From Lautropia sp. (GTDB lineage Bacteria; Pseudomonadota; Gammaproteobacteria; Burkholderiales; Burkholderiaceae_E): 64,000 nt of DNA. The notes under the pieces were generated by a model. It was not told where the DNA came from, ran no database searches, and saw only the letters and a program-made list of their open reading frames with translations. Positions 8,086 to 17,468 of the stretch are shown here, piece by piece; the stretch's first letter is position 1; each line of letters begins with the position of its first letter. A program made the translations under genes and the position numbers. Location of the stretch: the NCBI GenBank assembly GCA_030527825.1, contig JAUNAC010000002.1, positions 718,444 through 782,443 on the forward strand, written 5' to 3'.

Positions 8086-8496
8086 TCAGCCCTGGGTCGC
8101 CGCGGCCTGCTGCAACTCAGGATGCTTGCTGCGATAGTCATCCACAGCAGCCTTGATGGCATCCTCAGCCAGGATGGAACAGTGGATCTTGACAGGCGGC
8201 AGCGCCAGTTCCTCGGCAATGGCCTTGTTGCGGATAGCCAACGCCTCATCCAGTGACTTGCCTTTGACCCATTCCGTGACCAGGGAAGAAGATGCAATGG
8301 CAGAGCCGCAACCATAAGTCTTGAACTTGGCATCTTCAATCACGCCATTCGGACCTACCTTGATCTGCAGTTTCATCACGTCGCCGCAGGCAGGTGCACC
8401 AACCATGCCCGTACCAACCGACGCGTCGTTCTTGTCCAGGGATCCGACGTTGCGGGGATTTTCGTAGTGATCAACGACCTTGTCGCTATAAGCCAT
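8086..8496 (-). CDS. iscU: Iron-sulphur scaffold protein IscU
   Basis: This 136-residue scaffold is where clusters are built with sulphur from IscS. The conserved cluster ligands are seen as Cys37 (GAPACGD, with the destabilising Asp39), Cys63 (YGCGSA) and Cys106 (IHCSIL). The LPPVK motif recognised by HscA is intact just before the third Cys. It starts 72 bases after iscS; that gap contains a perfect 18-base palindrome. Confidence 0.98.
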   Translation of the reverse strand: MAYSDKVVDHYENPRNVGSLDKNDASVGTGMVGAPACGDVMKLQIKVGPNGVIEDAKFKTYGCGSAIASSSLVTEWVKGKSLDEALAIRNKAIAEELALPPVKIHCSILAEDAIKAAVDDYRSKHPELQQAAATQG

Positions 8497-8516
8497 TTCA
8501 ATTTTCTCCGGGACAT

Positions 8517-8534
8517 GCCGGCCTGCAGGCCGGC
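8517..8534. repeat. Perfect palindrome between iscS and iscU
   Basis: GCCGGCCTGCAGGCCGGC is an 18-base perfect palindrome in the 72-base iscS-iscU gap. In the transcript it could form a short GC hairpin that changes decay or translation between the two genes. There is no T-run. Confidence 0.6.
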
Positions 8535-8568
8535 CAAGAATAATAAATATCTCGCAAGACGCTCACGC

Positions 8569-9777
8569 TCAGTGGGCGGCCCACTTGACGGAATTCAGAT
8601 CAATGCCTTCCTGCACCATTTCCCACAATGGCGACATATCACGCAGCTTGCCGATCTGAGCCTTCAGCAATTCGATGGTGAAGTCTATTTCCTGCTCGGT
8701 CGTAAAACGCCCGATGGAGAAGCGAATCGAGCTGTGCGCCAGCTCGTCATTCCGTCCCAGGGCACGAAGTACGTACGATGGCTCCAGGCTGGCCGAGGTG
8801 CAGGCCGACCCGGAGGAAACGGCAATCTCCTTGATGGCCATGATCAGCGATTCTCCCTCAACATAGTTGAAACTGATGTTAAGGTTCTGGGCTACCCGAT
8901 GCTCCATGCTGCCATTGATGTACGTATCGGGAATGGTCATCAAGCCCTCCAGCAGCCGGGTACGCAGTGCCAGCGCATGGGCGTTGTCCTTGTCCATTTC
9001 CAGGCGGGCAATCCTGAAGGCTTCACCCATGCCGACGATCTGGTGGGTTGGCAAAGTGCCCGAGCGCATGCCCCGCTCGTGGCCGCCCCCATGCATCTGC
9101 GCCTCAATGCGGACACGGGGCTTGCGACGCACGAACAGTGCCCCCACCCCTTTCGGACCATAAGTCTTGTGAGCTGAAAAGCTCATGAGATCCACCTTGA
9201 GCGCCTGCAGATCGACCTTGACCTTGCCGGTAGCCTGGGCACTGTCAACATGGAAAAGAATCTTTCGCGCACGCAGCATCTCGCCGATCTGTGCAATGTC
9301 CTGAATGACGCCGATTTCATTGTTGACGAACATGACCGACACCAGAATGGTGTCGGGGCGAATGGCCGCCTCCAGCGTCTTCATATCTATCAGGCCATCC
9401 TCCTGAACGTCCAGCAGGGTCACTTCAAACCCCTGACGCTCCAGTTCGCGCAGCGTATCCAGCGTGGCCTTGTGCTCAGTCTTGACCGAGATCAGGTGCC
9501 GGCCACGCTGTTGATAAAAATGGGCTGCCCCTTTCAAGGCCAAGTTGATGGACTCGGTTGCCCCGGAGGTCCACACCAGTTCACGCGGATCACAGTTCAC
9601 CAGGGCAGCGATTTCGGCACGGGCATCTTCCACCGCCTTTTCTGCTTCCCAACCATACGCATGACTGCGCGACGCCGGATTGCCAAAGTGTTCGCACAGA
9701 TAGGACATCATCTTCTCCGCAACACGCGGATCGACGGGGGTGGTGGCGGAATAATCGAGATAGACAGGTCGGTTCAT
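8569..9777 (-). CDS. iscS: Cysteine desulfurase IscS
   Basis: This PLP enzyme removes sulphur from L-cysteine and passes it to IscU and to tRNA thiolation partners. From ATG 9777 the protein begins [19 protein letters not shown], matching the family start. The PLP lysine lies in [12 protein letters not shown], and the mobile catalytic Cys is in [14 protein letters not shown]. The C-terminus [18 protein letters not shown] is also standard. The frame is open upstream, with alternative starts at ATG 9804 and TTG 9834, but family length favours 9777 (402 residues). No clear ribosome site precedes it. Confidence 0.97.
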   Translation of the reverse strand: MNRPVYLDYSATTPVDPRVAEKMMSYLCEHFGNPASRSHAYGWEAEKAVEDARAEIAALVNCDPRELVWTSGATESINLALKGAAHFYQQRGRHLISVKTEHKATLDTLRELERQGFEVTLLDVQEDGLIDMKTLEAAIRPDTILVSVMFVNNEIGVIQDIAQIGEMLRARKILFHVDSAQATGKVKVDLQALKVDLMSFSAHKTYGPKGVGALFVRRKPRVRIEAQMHGGGHERGMRSGTLPTHQIVGMGEAFRIARLEMDKDNAHALALRTRLLEGLMTIPDTYINGSMEHRVAQNLNISFNYVEGESLIMAIKEIAVSSGSACTSASLEPSYVLRALGRNDELAHSSIRFSIGRFTTEQEIDFTIELLKAQIGKLRDMSPLWEMVQEGIDLNSVKWAAH

Positions 9778-9971
9778 CGAAGTCGGACAGCGCTGCTGTT
9801 CCATGAGGTCTTTGGGAATCAGGGGTGAATTCAAGGTATGGATACCAGAACGTCAAGGAAATTCGTGTGGAACCAGATACCTGGAGGTAGCCGGCAAAAG
9901 CCTGCTGTCCGGCCAATATTACAAGCATCTGGTTATCGGATCAGTACATATGATAGCGAAAAGAGATCAGG

Positions 9972-10490
9972 TCAGGCGCGTGTCCCATCACTGTCAATAA
10001 TTTGCAGTGACGAAGTTGGCAACTCAAGCGCCGCCCGGTGCTCTCTCGCGATGGAAATCTGACGCGTGGTAGGCTGCTGTTCGCGCAGTCGCTGCTGCTC
10101 CACCAGATCCTGCAGACTGACAGAATCGAGATAGTCGATCATGCGCTTATTGAGCGAGCTCCAGAGCTCGTGTGTCATGCACGGACCATCTTCGAAGCAG
10201 TCCTGCTTGCCACCACACTGGGTGGCATCCAGCGGTTCGTCCACCGCGAAGATGATCGAAGAAACGTTGATGTCCTGGCTGGGGCGGGCCAGTGAATAAC
10301 CACCGCCAGGGCCACGCGTACTCTCAACCAGTTGATGACGGCGTAATTTGCCAAACAGCTGCTCCAGATAGGACAGCGAAATCTTCTGGCGCTGGCTGAT
10401 ACCAGCCAGTGTGACCGGTCCATTATGCTCGCGCAAGGCCAAATCGATCATGGCCGTCACGGCAAAGCGGCCCTTCGTGGTCAATCTCAT
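9972..10490 (-). CDS. iscR: Fe-S regulator IscR (Rrf2 family)
   Basis: This 172-residue winged-helix repressor senses cluster supply and controls the isc operon. The N-terminal HTH region (MRLTTKGRFAVTAMIDLAL) and the ligands Cys92, Cys98, Cys104 and His107 (in CFEDGPCMTH) match E. coli IscR at identical positions. It is the first gene of the operon, 194 bases ahead of iscS. A type 1 IscR-like operator lies just upstream, which supports autoregulation. Confidence 0.97.
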   Translation of the reverse strand: MRLTTKGRFAVTAMIDLALREHNGPVTLAGISQRQKISLSYLEQLFGKLRRHQLVESTRGPGGGYSLARPSQDINVSSIIFAVDEPLDATQCGGKQDCFEDGPCMTHELWSSLNKRMIDYLDSVSLQDLVEQQRLREQQPTTRQISIAREHRAALELPTSSLQIIDSDGTRA

Positions 10491-10524
10491 GACAACACTC
10501 CGATGTCAGGAATCCTGAGTACGG

Positions 10525-10554
10525 AGTATACCCGATTACCCGAGTTTATTAGTC
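10525..10554 (-). promoter_or_regulatory. iscR promoter region with IscR type 1-like site
   Basis: On the minus strand, TATACT (10525-10530) is a good -10 element 34 bases before the iscR ATG. Just upstream, GACTAATAAACTCGGGTAA (10536-10554) matches the right part of the E. coli type 1 IscR consensus (GACTRWWWYAGTCRRSTA-like) at about 16 of 19 positions. The overlap with the expected -35 region fits repression by [2Fe-2S]-IscR. The -35 itself is not clear. Confidence 0.6.
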
Positions 10555-10565
10555 GAGAAAATGAC

Positions 10566-10618
10566 GGCGCGGCTGAGATCAATCATTCAAGGTGTGAATG
10601 ATCTTATCTGTCCGCGCC
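10566..10618. repeat. Large two-part hairpin between phosphatase gene and iscR
   Basis: An outer stem GGCGCGG (10566-10572) with CCGCGCC (10612-10618) encloses an inner perfect stem ATCATTCA (10582-10589) with TGAATGAT (10595-10602). The two stems are separated by symmetrical 9-base internal loops, with a 5-base apical loop. It fills the gap between the phosphatase stop and the iscR promoter. It could end the phosphatase transcript, although no T-run follows, or serve as a protein-binding site. Confidence 0.5.
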
Positions 10619-10628
10619 ACGGCACCGA

Positions 10629-11150
10629 TCAGGCCGCCGCAACCTGGGTCGCACGACGCCTGACAATCTCCAACAGCCCGGAGCAGGCATCTTCTACATA
10701 ATCAAGAGCCTGCTCGAATGCCTGATTGCCGCCCTGATAAGGATCAGGTACGGTAGCCGACTCGTGATCACTGGCAAAGCGCATCAACATCTGCAGCTTG
10801 TGATGGAAACGCTTTGGTGCCTGGTTCTGCAACAGACTGAGGTTTTCCCAGTCCATGACGAGGATCATGTCATATTTCTCAAAATCCTCCAGGGTGACCT
10901 GCCTCGCCCGCAGATCGGATATGTCATAGCCCCGCCGCAGCATGGCCATCTGGGCGCGCGGATCGGGCGGTTCGGACTGATGGAATGCATGCGTCCCGGC
11001 AGACCCGACGCCGACGATGGCTTCCAGACCGGCCTGCCGGATCTGGTGTCGGAACACCCCGTGCGCCATGGGAGAGCGACAGATATTCCCCATACAGACG
11101 AACAATACCCGTGTGACCATTGTCATGGCCAGTGGTTCTCTTTTTGCCAT
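10629..11150 (-). CDS. Low-molecular-weight protein tyrosine phosphatase
   Basis: This 173-residue phosphatase has the P-loop motif VCMGNICRS near the N-terminus (nucleophile Cys19) and the general-acid loop VPDPYQGG near the C-terminus. Such proteins dephosphorylate tyrosine on kinases of capsule export or on unknown targets. The neighbours give no capsule context. ATG 11150 is used; ATG 11126 and ATG 11120 are in frame and could be the real start. The position directly upstream of iscR recurs in Burkholderiales. Confidence 0.93.
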   Translation of the reverse strand: MAKREPLAMTMVTRVLFVCMGNICRSPMAHGVFRHQIRQAGLEAIVGVGSAGTHAFHQSEPPDPRAQMAMLRRGYDISDLRARQVTLEDFEKYDMILVMDWENLSLLQNQAPKRFHHKLQMLMRFASDHESATVPDPYQGGNQAFEQALDYVEDACSGLLEIVRRRATQVAAA

Positions 11151-11244
11151 TTCTGCTACCTGATATCACGAAGTGTTTGAAATACCATCGTCCTGCCTGG
11201 CTGACGGTCCCGCCCCCCAAGCCCTGAATCCTTGCTGGTCCTGA

Positions 11245-13458
11245 TCATGAACTGTGGCCGGGCGGGCCAAACAGCAACTGCCGGAGTGCAGCCAGTTCGT
11301 CACGCACCTTTGCCGCCTTCTCAAAATCAAGATTGCGGGCATGTGTTGCCATCTGCTTTTCCAGACGGCGGATCTCGCGCGAAACCTGCGCCTCGTTGCG
11401 TGTATCCATACCCTGGAGTTTCTCGGCCATACGCTCCAGCGTAGCGACATCTGTCCCGGCACTCCCTTCTGATGCCGCTTCCGCCGTGGACGGACGACTT
11501 TCTGCACCCGACAGATCATAGACACCGTCGATCAATTCGCGCACCTGCTTGACGACACCACGCGGCACAATGCCATGCACTGCATTGAAGTCCAGCTGCT
11601 TCTGGCGCCGCCTGGCCGTTTCGTCCATGGCCCGACGCATCGAACGGGTGATCTGATCCGCATAGAGGATGGCCTTGCCCTCCAGATTGCGTGCCGCGCG
11701 TCCAATGGTCTGGATCAGGCTGCGCTCGGAACGCAAAAACCCTTCCTTGTCAGCGTCCAGAATGGCCACGAGCGACACTTCAGGAATATCCAACCCCTCA
11801 CGTAGCAGGTTGATGCCAACCAGGACATCAAAGACTCCCAACCGCAGATCCCGGATGATCTCCACACGCTCAACGGTGTCAATATCCGAATGCAGGTATC
11901 TGACCCGCACCTGATGATCCGCCAGGAAATCAGTCAGATCCTCCGCCATGCGCTTGGTCAGTGTCGTAACCAGTACCCGCTGCCCTTTCCTGACCCGCAG
12001 AGAAATTTCGGACAGCACATCGTCAACCTGCGTAGTAGCCGGCCTGACCTCGACTTCAGGATCCACCAGTCCGGTGGGACGTACAACCTGCTCCACCACC
12101 TGACCCGCATGGCCCGCTTCATAGTCCGACGGCGTTGCCGAGACAAAAATGCACTGGCGTACCTTGGATTCGAATTCTTCGAAGGTCAGTGGCCGGTTAT
12201 CCAGCGCCGAGGGCAAGCGGAAACCATATTGGACCAGCGTCTCCTTGCGCGCCCGGTCCCCACGATACATGCCGCCCAGCTGACCGATGGTGACGTGGCT
12301 CTCGTCAATGAAGATCAGGGCATCGGCTGGCAGGTAATCGATGAGCGTCGGGGGTGGATCTCCGGCCTTGGCTCCCGAGAGGTGCCGGGAGTAATTTTCA
12401 ATACCCTTGCAGAAACCCAGTTCCTGCAGCATTTCCAGATCAAATAGTGTGCGCTGCTCCAGGCGCTGCGCCTCCACCAGCTTGCCATCAGCATGAAAGG
12501 CGGCCAATCTTTCCTTCAGTTCATCCTTGATACGGTCTACCGCACGCAAAACGGTGGCCCGGGGCGTGACATAATGCGAGGCGGCATAGACCACAAAGCG
12601 CGGCAGCTGCTGCCGGATGCGCCCGGTGAGCGGATCAAAGAGTTGCAGTAGCTCGACTTCGTCATCGAACATGTCGATTCGCAGCGCCAGTTCCGCATTT
12701 TCGGAAGGGAACACGTCAATAGTATCTCCCCGGACCCGGAAGGTGCCTCGGGAAAAATCGGTGTCATTGCGCTTGTACTGCATCGCCACCAGCTGTTTGA
12801 GCAGATCGCGCTGGGAAATGCGGTCACCTTTGCGAAGCACCATTCGCATCTCGAAATAGTCATCTGGATGACCAATGCCGTAAATGCATGAAACGCTGCC
12901 CACAATGACCGTATCGCGCCGCTCCAGAAGCGACTTGGTCGCCGATAGCCTCAATTGCTCAATGTGTTCATTGATCGCAGAATCCTTTTCAATGAAAAGA
13001 TCCCGCTGGGGTACATAGGCTTCTGGCTGATAGTAGTCGTAGTACGAAACAAAGTACTCAACGGCATTTTCAGGAAAAAAATCGCGCATCTCGGCGTAGA
13101 GCTGCGCAGCCAGCGTCTTGTTGGGTGCCAATACCAGCGCGGGACGACCCAGCCGGGCAATGACATTGGCCATGGTGTAGGTCTTGCCTGAACCGGTGAC
13201 GCCTAGCAAAGTCTGAAAGGACAGGCCATCCTGCACCCCCTCGACCAGTGCATCAATGGCTGCCGGCTGGTCTCCGGCCGGCGGAAACGGCTGCTGGAGC
13301 CGGTAAGGGCTGTCTCCAAAGGTCACGACCCGGGCATCAGGTGCTGTCTTGGCTGATACCTCCGCATCCGCCGTCACCACAGCCGAGACAGCACCTGCCT
13401 GCTGCTGTCCTGGCGTCTTCGCTGACCTGCGCTGATCCTGACCGGTCTGTGACAACAT
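11245..13458 (-). CDS. uvrB: Excinuclease ABC subunit B
   Basis: UvrB verifies DNA damage and forms the pre-incision complex of nucleotide excision repair. Walker A ([10 protein letters not shown]), the beta-hairpin region ([12 protein letters not shown]), the DESH box (FIDESHVT), helicase motif VI (QTIGRAARN) and the C-terminal UVR coiled coil ([24 protein letters not shown]) are all visible. ATG 13458, with GGAG closely upstream, gives 737 residues. The first ~45 residues are Gln/Ala/Ser-rich and extend beyond the usual start of UvrB. No LexA-type CTGT-N8-ACAG site was found upstream. Confidence 0.97.
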   Translation of the reverse strand: MLSQTGQDQRRSAKTPGQQQAGAVSAVVTADAEVSAKTAPDARVVTFGDSPYRLQQPFPPAGDQPAAIDALVEGVQDGLSFQTLLGVTGSGKTYTMANVIARLGRPALVLAPNKTLAAQLYAEMRDFFPENAVEYFVSYYDYYQPEAYVPQRDLFIEKDSAINEHIEQLRLSATKSLLERRDTVIVGSVSCIYGIGHPDDYFEMRMVLRKGDRISQRDLLKQLVAMQYKRNDTDFSRGTFRVRGDTIDVFPSENAELALRIDMFDDEVELLQLFDPLTGRIRQQLPRFVVYAASHYVTPRATVLRAVDRIKDELKERLAAFHADGKLVEAQRLEQRTLFDLEMLQELGFCKGIENYSRHLSGAKAGDPPPTLIDYLPADALIFIDESHVTIGQLGGMYRGDRARKETLVQYGFRLPSALDNRPLTFEEFESKVRQCIFVSATPSDYEAGHAGQVVEQVVRPTGLVDPEVEVRPATTQVDDVLSEISLRVRKGQRVLVTTLTKRMAEDLTDFLADHQVRVRYLHSDIDTVERVEIIRDLRLGVFDVLVGINLLREGLDIPEVSLVAILDADKEGFLRSERSLIQTIGRAARNLEGKAILYADQITRSMRRAMDETARRRQKQLDFNAVHGIVPRGVVKQVRELIDGVYDLSGAESRPSTAEAASEGSAGTDVATLERMAEKLQGMDTRNEAQVSREIRRLEKQMATHARNLDFEKAAKVRDELAALRQLLFGPPGHSS

Positions 13459-14174
13459 GCCCTCCGCCCAAATCCCCACTCTGCCAGGCGAACCCTGCCG
13501 GGACGCCGTCCTGCCCCTGTGCTTACATGCAACGCCCCCATCAGGGTGATGGCTGACGAAGGCATACAACAAATCTTTAAAATGCGTAACAGGACCTGCC
13601 GGCCACAGGCAACGGCATCTGCGCGTGCTAGCGACCCGGATGACGGTGGCGGATATGACACCCGACAAACCCCTGTCAGCGTCGCCTTGCCTGCGTCCGA
13701 AAGCATGCGGACGGGAAGCAGCGGCTTACGCAAGTCGGCCATTATGGACCGTTCATCACGAAAAAACCAGACTTTTCGGCATCATCCGATAACGCAGCTG
13801 GCAGCCGGACAACATGTCATTGCCTGTGCAGAAAAGCAGTCTCTTTCGCCTGCGGCAGAACTTGCGGCCTGTTCCTGATACCTGGATCCATCCCAGCATG
13901 CCCGGGGACAGAGCAGCCGCTGTCCGGAAAAAAGTAAATAATTGAAACATCGCTGGCTGACAACGATCCGTCAGCCACAGCAGCATATTTGCCCTGCGTC
14001 GTTCGCCCCATTCTGACCCTGACAACATCTAAAGCGCTAGAATTTCCAGATCTGTCGTCGGGCACGCCGGCCCGACAGGGACTACCGCAGCCATGCCGGC
14101 CGGTCGTCCACTGTGCCCAACCGCTTCCGGCCACGGCGTATCAATGCCGGAATGCCCTCCAGGAGTGTCGCGCC
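13459..14174. other. Long divergent intergenic region between uvrB and the aminotransferase
   Basis: These 716 bases contain no coding region I can support. They must hold the promoters of uvrB (minus) and the aminotransferase (plus). A TAGAAT at 14038-14043 could be a plus-strand -10 but has no good -35. A perfect 7-bp hairpin, GTCGGGC/GCCCGAC with a 6-base loop, lies at 14057-14076 in the probable leader of the aminotransferase mRNA. The rest shows nothing recognisable. Confidence 0.6.
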
Positions 14175-15392
14175 GTGGCCCGTTCGCCGTTTTCTGCCGT
14201 TCCTCTTGCTCCCCGGGATCCGATTCTTGGGGTCACCGAGGCGTTCAATGCCGATTCCCGCCCGACCAAGGTCAATCTTGGTGTCGGTGTGTATTACGAC
14301 GAGAATGGCAAACTCCCCCTGCTCGACTGCGTGCGACAGGCGGAAGACCAGATCAATGCGGCGCATGCACCCCGCGGCTACCTGCCCATTGACGGGCTAC
14401 CTGCCTATGACCAGGCCGTCCAGCGCCTTTTGCTGGGCAACGACGCACGCGCCATTGCCGACCGGCGCGTCATCACGGCCCAGGCCCTGGGGGGTACCGG
14501 CGGCCTGAAAATCGGTGCCGACCTGCTGCGCCGCTTCACATCAGCCGACACCCGCGTCTACATCAGCGACCCCAGCTGGGAAAACCATCGTGCCATTTTC
14601 GAGGGGGCCGGTTTCACGGTGCAGACCTATCCTTATTACGATGCCAGCACGCATGGCGTCAGATTCGAGGAGATGCTGGCCTGCATCCGGCAGGCTGCGG
14701 CTGGTTCAATCTTCGTATTGCATGCCTGCTGCCACAATCCGACCGGCGTCGACCTGGATGCAGGCCAGTGGTCACAGGTACTGGCTGCGCTGCAGGCCGG
14801 CGAGCACATTCCGTTCCTGGACATCGCCTATCAGGGCTTTGGTGACGGTATTGCAGAGGATGGCGCTGTTATCCGCGCCTTTGCTGACGCAGGAATACCC
14901 TTCCTGGTTTCCAGTTCGTTTTCAAAATCCTTTTCCCTGTACGGCGAGCGCGTGGGGGCGCTAACCGCGGTGCTGAGCAGCGCCGATGAGGCCAGCCGCG
15001 TGCAGAGTCAGCTCAAACGCGTCATCCGGGCCAACTATTCCAATCCACCAACACATGGTGGCCAGGTGGTACAGCACGTCTTGAATGACGCCACGCTGCG
15101 CCAGCGCTGGGAATCCGAACTGGCCGCGATGCGCACCCGCATCAAGGCCATGCGCAGAGCCCTGGTAGCCGGTCTGGCCGCTGCGGGACTGCAGCGTGAC
15201 TTTTCCTTCATCGAGCAGCAGCGCGGCATGTTCTCCTATTCCGGTCTCAGCGCAGACCAGGTGGAGCACCTCAAAACCGATCGCGGCATCTACGCGGTTA
15301 GCAGTGGCCGTATCTGCGTCGCGGCACTCAACCAGAAAAACGTCGAGCGCGTGGCCAATGCCATCGCCGAGGTTCTGAAAAAAGGAGCCTGA
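14175..15392 (+). CDS. Aspartate/aromatic amino-acid aminotransferase (class I)
   Basis: This 405-residue PLP enzyme transaminates aspartate and/or aromatic amino acids with 2-oxoglutarate (AspC/TyrB family). Family landmarks are VNLGVGVYYDENGK, the YISDPSWENH segment, HACCHNPTGVD, LDIAYQGFG and the PLP lysine in SSSFSKSFSLYGERVG; the C-terminus has GRICVAALN. The start is GTG 14175, with AGGAG ending 9 bases before it, and the sequence after it aligns with the usual N-terminus (FSAVPLAPRDPILGVTEAF). The open frame upstream does not look like the family. It is divergent from uvrB, as in many Burkholderiales. Substrate preference cannot be told. Confidence 0.94.
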   Translation: MARSPFSAVPLAPRDPILGVTEAFNADSRPTKVNLGVGVYYDENGKLPLLDCVRQAEDQINAAHAPRGYLPIDGLPAYDQAVQRLLLGNDARAIADRRVITAQALGGTGGLKIGADLLRRFTSADTRVYISDPSWENHRAIFEGAGFTVQTYPYYDASTHGVRFEEMLACIRQAAAGSIFVLHACCHNPTGVDLDAGQWSQVLAALQAGEHIPFLDIAYQGFGDGIAEDGAVIRAFADAGIPFLVSSSFSKSFSLYGERVGALTAVLSSADEASRVQSQLKRVIRANYSNPPTHGGQVVQHVLNDATLRQRWESELAAMRTRIKAMRRALVAGLAAAGLQRDFSFIEQQRGMFSYSGLSADQVEHLKTDRGIYAVSSGRICVAALNQKNVERVANAIAEVLKKGA

Positions 15393-15455
15393 TCCCTGCC
15401 ACGCCCCCCGGGTTGTCGCCATGGCAACAATGGATTCAGGGAAAACGTGAAGAAC

Positions 15456-15483
15456 TTGCTTTTTCTGGAACAGCAGATATAAT
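15456..15483 (+). promoter_or_regulatory. Promoter of tRNA-Asn
   Basis: TTGCTT (15456-15461) and TATAAT (15478-15483) are separated by 16 bases, and the -10 ends 9 bases before the tRNA 5' end. This is a good sigma-70-type promoter for a single tRNA gene. Confidence 0.75.
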
Positions 15484-15492
15484 GGCGTTCTT

Positions 15493-15568
15493 TCCCCGAT
15501 AGCTCAGTCGGTAGAGCGACGGACTGTTAATCCGCAGGTCCCTGGTTCGAGCCCAGGTCGGGGAGCCA
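15493..15568 (+). tRNA. tRNA-Asn (anticodon GUU)
   Basis: A complete 76-base tRNA with an encoded CCA end. The acceptor stem pairs TCCCCGA with TCGGGGA. The D arm GCTCAGTCGGTAGAGC is present, the anticodon loop CTGTTAA carries GTT, and the T arm contains GGTTCGAGCCC. It has its own promoter and a strong terminator, so it is a single-gene unit. Confidence 0.97.
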
Positions 15569-15576
15569 TATCCGAA

Positions 15577-15608
15577 AGGAGCCCATGATGACATGGGCTC
15601 CTTTTTTT
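15577..15608 (+). terminator. Intrinsic terminator after tRNA-Asn
   Basis: An 11-bp perfect stem (15577-15587 with 15592-15602) with the tetraloop ATGA is followed by a run of T to 15608. It begins 9 bases after the tRNA 3' end. Confidence 0.92.
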
Positions 15609-15696
15609 ATTTTCCCGGGAACGCTTTCACTGCCCGCACGGATTTTGCGTAACATGATGGACAAGACAACGAATCTATCTTTCCGGAGAGAAAGTC

Positions 15697-17361
15697 ATGT
15701 CCATCCATCCCCGCGCCGGGCAGCCCGCGCAACCCGGCGATCTGATTGACATCAGCAGTCTGGTCACTGCTTATTATGTCTGCAAGCCCGATCCTGCCAT
15801 CATTGAACAGCAGGTCACATTCGGCACCTCTGGCCATCGTGGCAGCAGCCTCAGGCATACCTTCAACGAGGATCACATCCTCGCCACCACTCAGGCTATC
15901 TGCGACTATCGCAAAGCCCAGGGCTTTGACGGCCCGCTGTTCATTGGCCGGGACACCCATGCGCTCTCAGAACCCGCCTGGGCCAGCGCACTGGAAGTGC
16001 TTCTGGCCAACGATGTTCCTGTTTTTGTAGATGCAGCCGATCGCTACACGCCCACGCCGGCTGTCTCCCACGCCATTCTGAAAGCAAACCGGGGCAAGAT
16101 CGGTGGTGTCAACAATCTGCCGGCCAATCATGGCCTGGCTGATGGCATCGTGGTGACCCCCTCCCACAACCCGCCTCCCGATGGCGGCTTCAAATACAAC
16201 CCGCCTCATGGCGGGCCCGCCGATACAGATGCCACCAAGTGGATTGCCGCTCGGGCCAATGAATATATGGCCCAGGGCATGACAGGCGTTCGCCGTATCC
16301 CGTTTGAACGTGCCCGCAAGGCAGCCCAAGCTTATGACTACCTGTCTCACTATGTCGATGACCTGCCCAGCGTGCTGGATCTGGATGCAATTCGCGCCGC
16401 GGGCATCCGCATCGGCGCCGATCCGCTCGGTGGCGCCTCGGTCGATTACTGGGCAGCCATCGCCGAACGCCATCGCCTCGACCTGACGGTCGTCAACCCG
16501 CTGGTTGATGCCACCTGGCGTTTCATGACCCTGGACTGGGATGGCAAGATCCGCATGGACTGCAGCTCACCCAGTGCCATGGCCAGTCTGGTTGCCCAGA
16601 AGGATCAATACGACATCGCGACCGGCAACGACGCAGATGCTGACCGGCACGGCATTGTCACCCCGGATGCCGGCCTCATGAACCCCAACCACTATCTGGC
16701 AGTCGCCATTCAATACCTCTATGGCGCCCGCCAACAATGGCCTGTTGATGGATTCATCGGCAAGACACTGGTCAGCAGCTCCATGATTGACCGCGTGGCC
16801 AGCGCCCTGGGACGACGTCTGGTTGAGGTGCCGGTCGGCTTCAAGTGGTTTGTGCCCGGCCTGCTCGATGGCAGCGGTCCCTTTGGAGGTGAAGAATCCG
16901 CCGGCGCGTCCTTTCTCCGCAAGGACGCTACCGTCTGGAGCACGGACAAAGATGGAATCATTCTGGCCCTTCTGGCTGCTGAAATTCTGGCCAGTACCGG
17001 CAAAACACCCAGTCAGCATTATGGTGAATTAACGGCACGCTTCGGCAGCCCGGCCTATGCCCGCGTAGATGCCCCCGCCAGTCGCGAGCAGAAAGCCCGC
17101 CTGGCCGCCCTGTCGCCCTCAGATGTCAAGGCGGATTCACTGGCGGGCGAGGCCATTGTGGCCAAACTCACCGCCGCACCCGGTAATGGCGCCCGCATTG
17201 GGGGTCTGAAAGTCACGACTGAACACGCCTGGTTTGCCGCACGCCCCTCCGGCACCGAGGATGTCTACAAGATCTATGCCGAATCCTTCAAGGGCACAGA
17301 TCACCTGGCCCAGGTGCAGGCCGAGGCGCGGGAAGTGGTTTCTGCCGCCCTGCGGGGATAA
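15697..17361 (+). CDS. pgm: Phosphoglucomutase (alpha-D-glucose-1-phosphate/6-phosphate)
   Basis: This 554-residue enzyme interconverts glucose-1-phosphate and glucose-6-phosphate for glycogen, trehalose and envelope sugar supply. The phosphoserine loop VVTPSHNPP, the N-terminal [11 protein letters not shown], the metal-binding [10 protein letters not shown] and the phosphate-binding end [15 protein letters not shown] identify the Pgm group; length is close to E. coli Pgm (546). GGAGAG ends 6 bases before ATG 15697. It stands alone, behind the tRNA terminator. Confidence 0.96.
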   Translation: MSIHPRAGQPAQPGDLIDISSLVTAYYVCKPDPAIIEQQVTFGTSGHRGSSLRHTFNEDHILATTQAICDYRKAQGFDGPLFIGRDTHALSEPAWASALEVLLANDVPVFVDAADRYTPTPAVSHAILKANRGKIGGVNNLPANHGLADGIVVTPSHNPPPDGGFKYNPPHGGPADTDATKWIAARANEYMAQGMTGVRRIPFERARKAAQAYDYLSHYVDDLPSVLDLDAIRAAGIRIGADPLGGASVDYWAAIAERHRLDLTVVNPLVDATWRFMTLDWDGKIRMDCSSPSAMASLVAQKDQYDIATGNDADADRHGIVTPDAGLMNPNHYLAVAIQYLYGARQQWPVDGFIGKTLVSSSMIDRVASALGRRLVEVPVGFKWFVPGLLDGSGPFGGEESAGASFLRKDATVWSTDKDGIILALLAAEILASTGKTPSQHYGELTARFGSPAYARVDAPASREQKARLAALSPSDVKADSLAGEAIVAKLTAAPGNGARIGGLKVTTEHAWFAARPSGTEDVYKIYAESFKGTDHLAQVQAEAREVVSAALRG

Positions 17362-17390
17362 GTGCCATTTGCCCCTGGGCTGAGCGTACC

Positions 17391-17426
17391 GGGGGATTCA
17401 CGAGGAGCGGATAGCTCCTCGCCCCC
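17391..17426 (+). repeat. GC-rich hairpin between pgm and the TehB gene
   Basis: CGAGGAGC (17401-17408) pairs with GCTCCTCG (17414-17421). Across a 5-base bulge, GGGGG (17391-17395) pairs with CCCCC (17422-17426). It starts 30 bases after the pgm stop. No T-run follows directly, so it is either a weak terminator or an mRNA 3'-end structure. Confidence 0.55.
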
Positions 17427-17468
17427 GATGCGGTAGCTTTCCCTGTTTTTCGTCCTTTGCCCACCATC

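Noticed and set aside
13756..14134. Minus-strand ORFs in the uvrB-aminotransferase gap
   Set aside because: Composition is low quality, starts lack ribosome sites, and two different overlapping frames are open. No motif is recognised.
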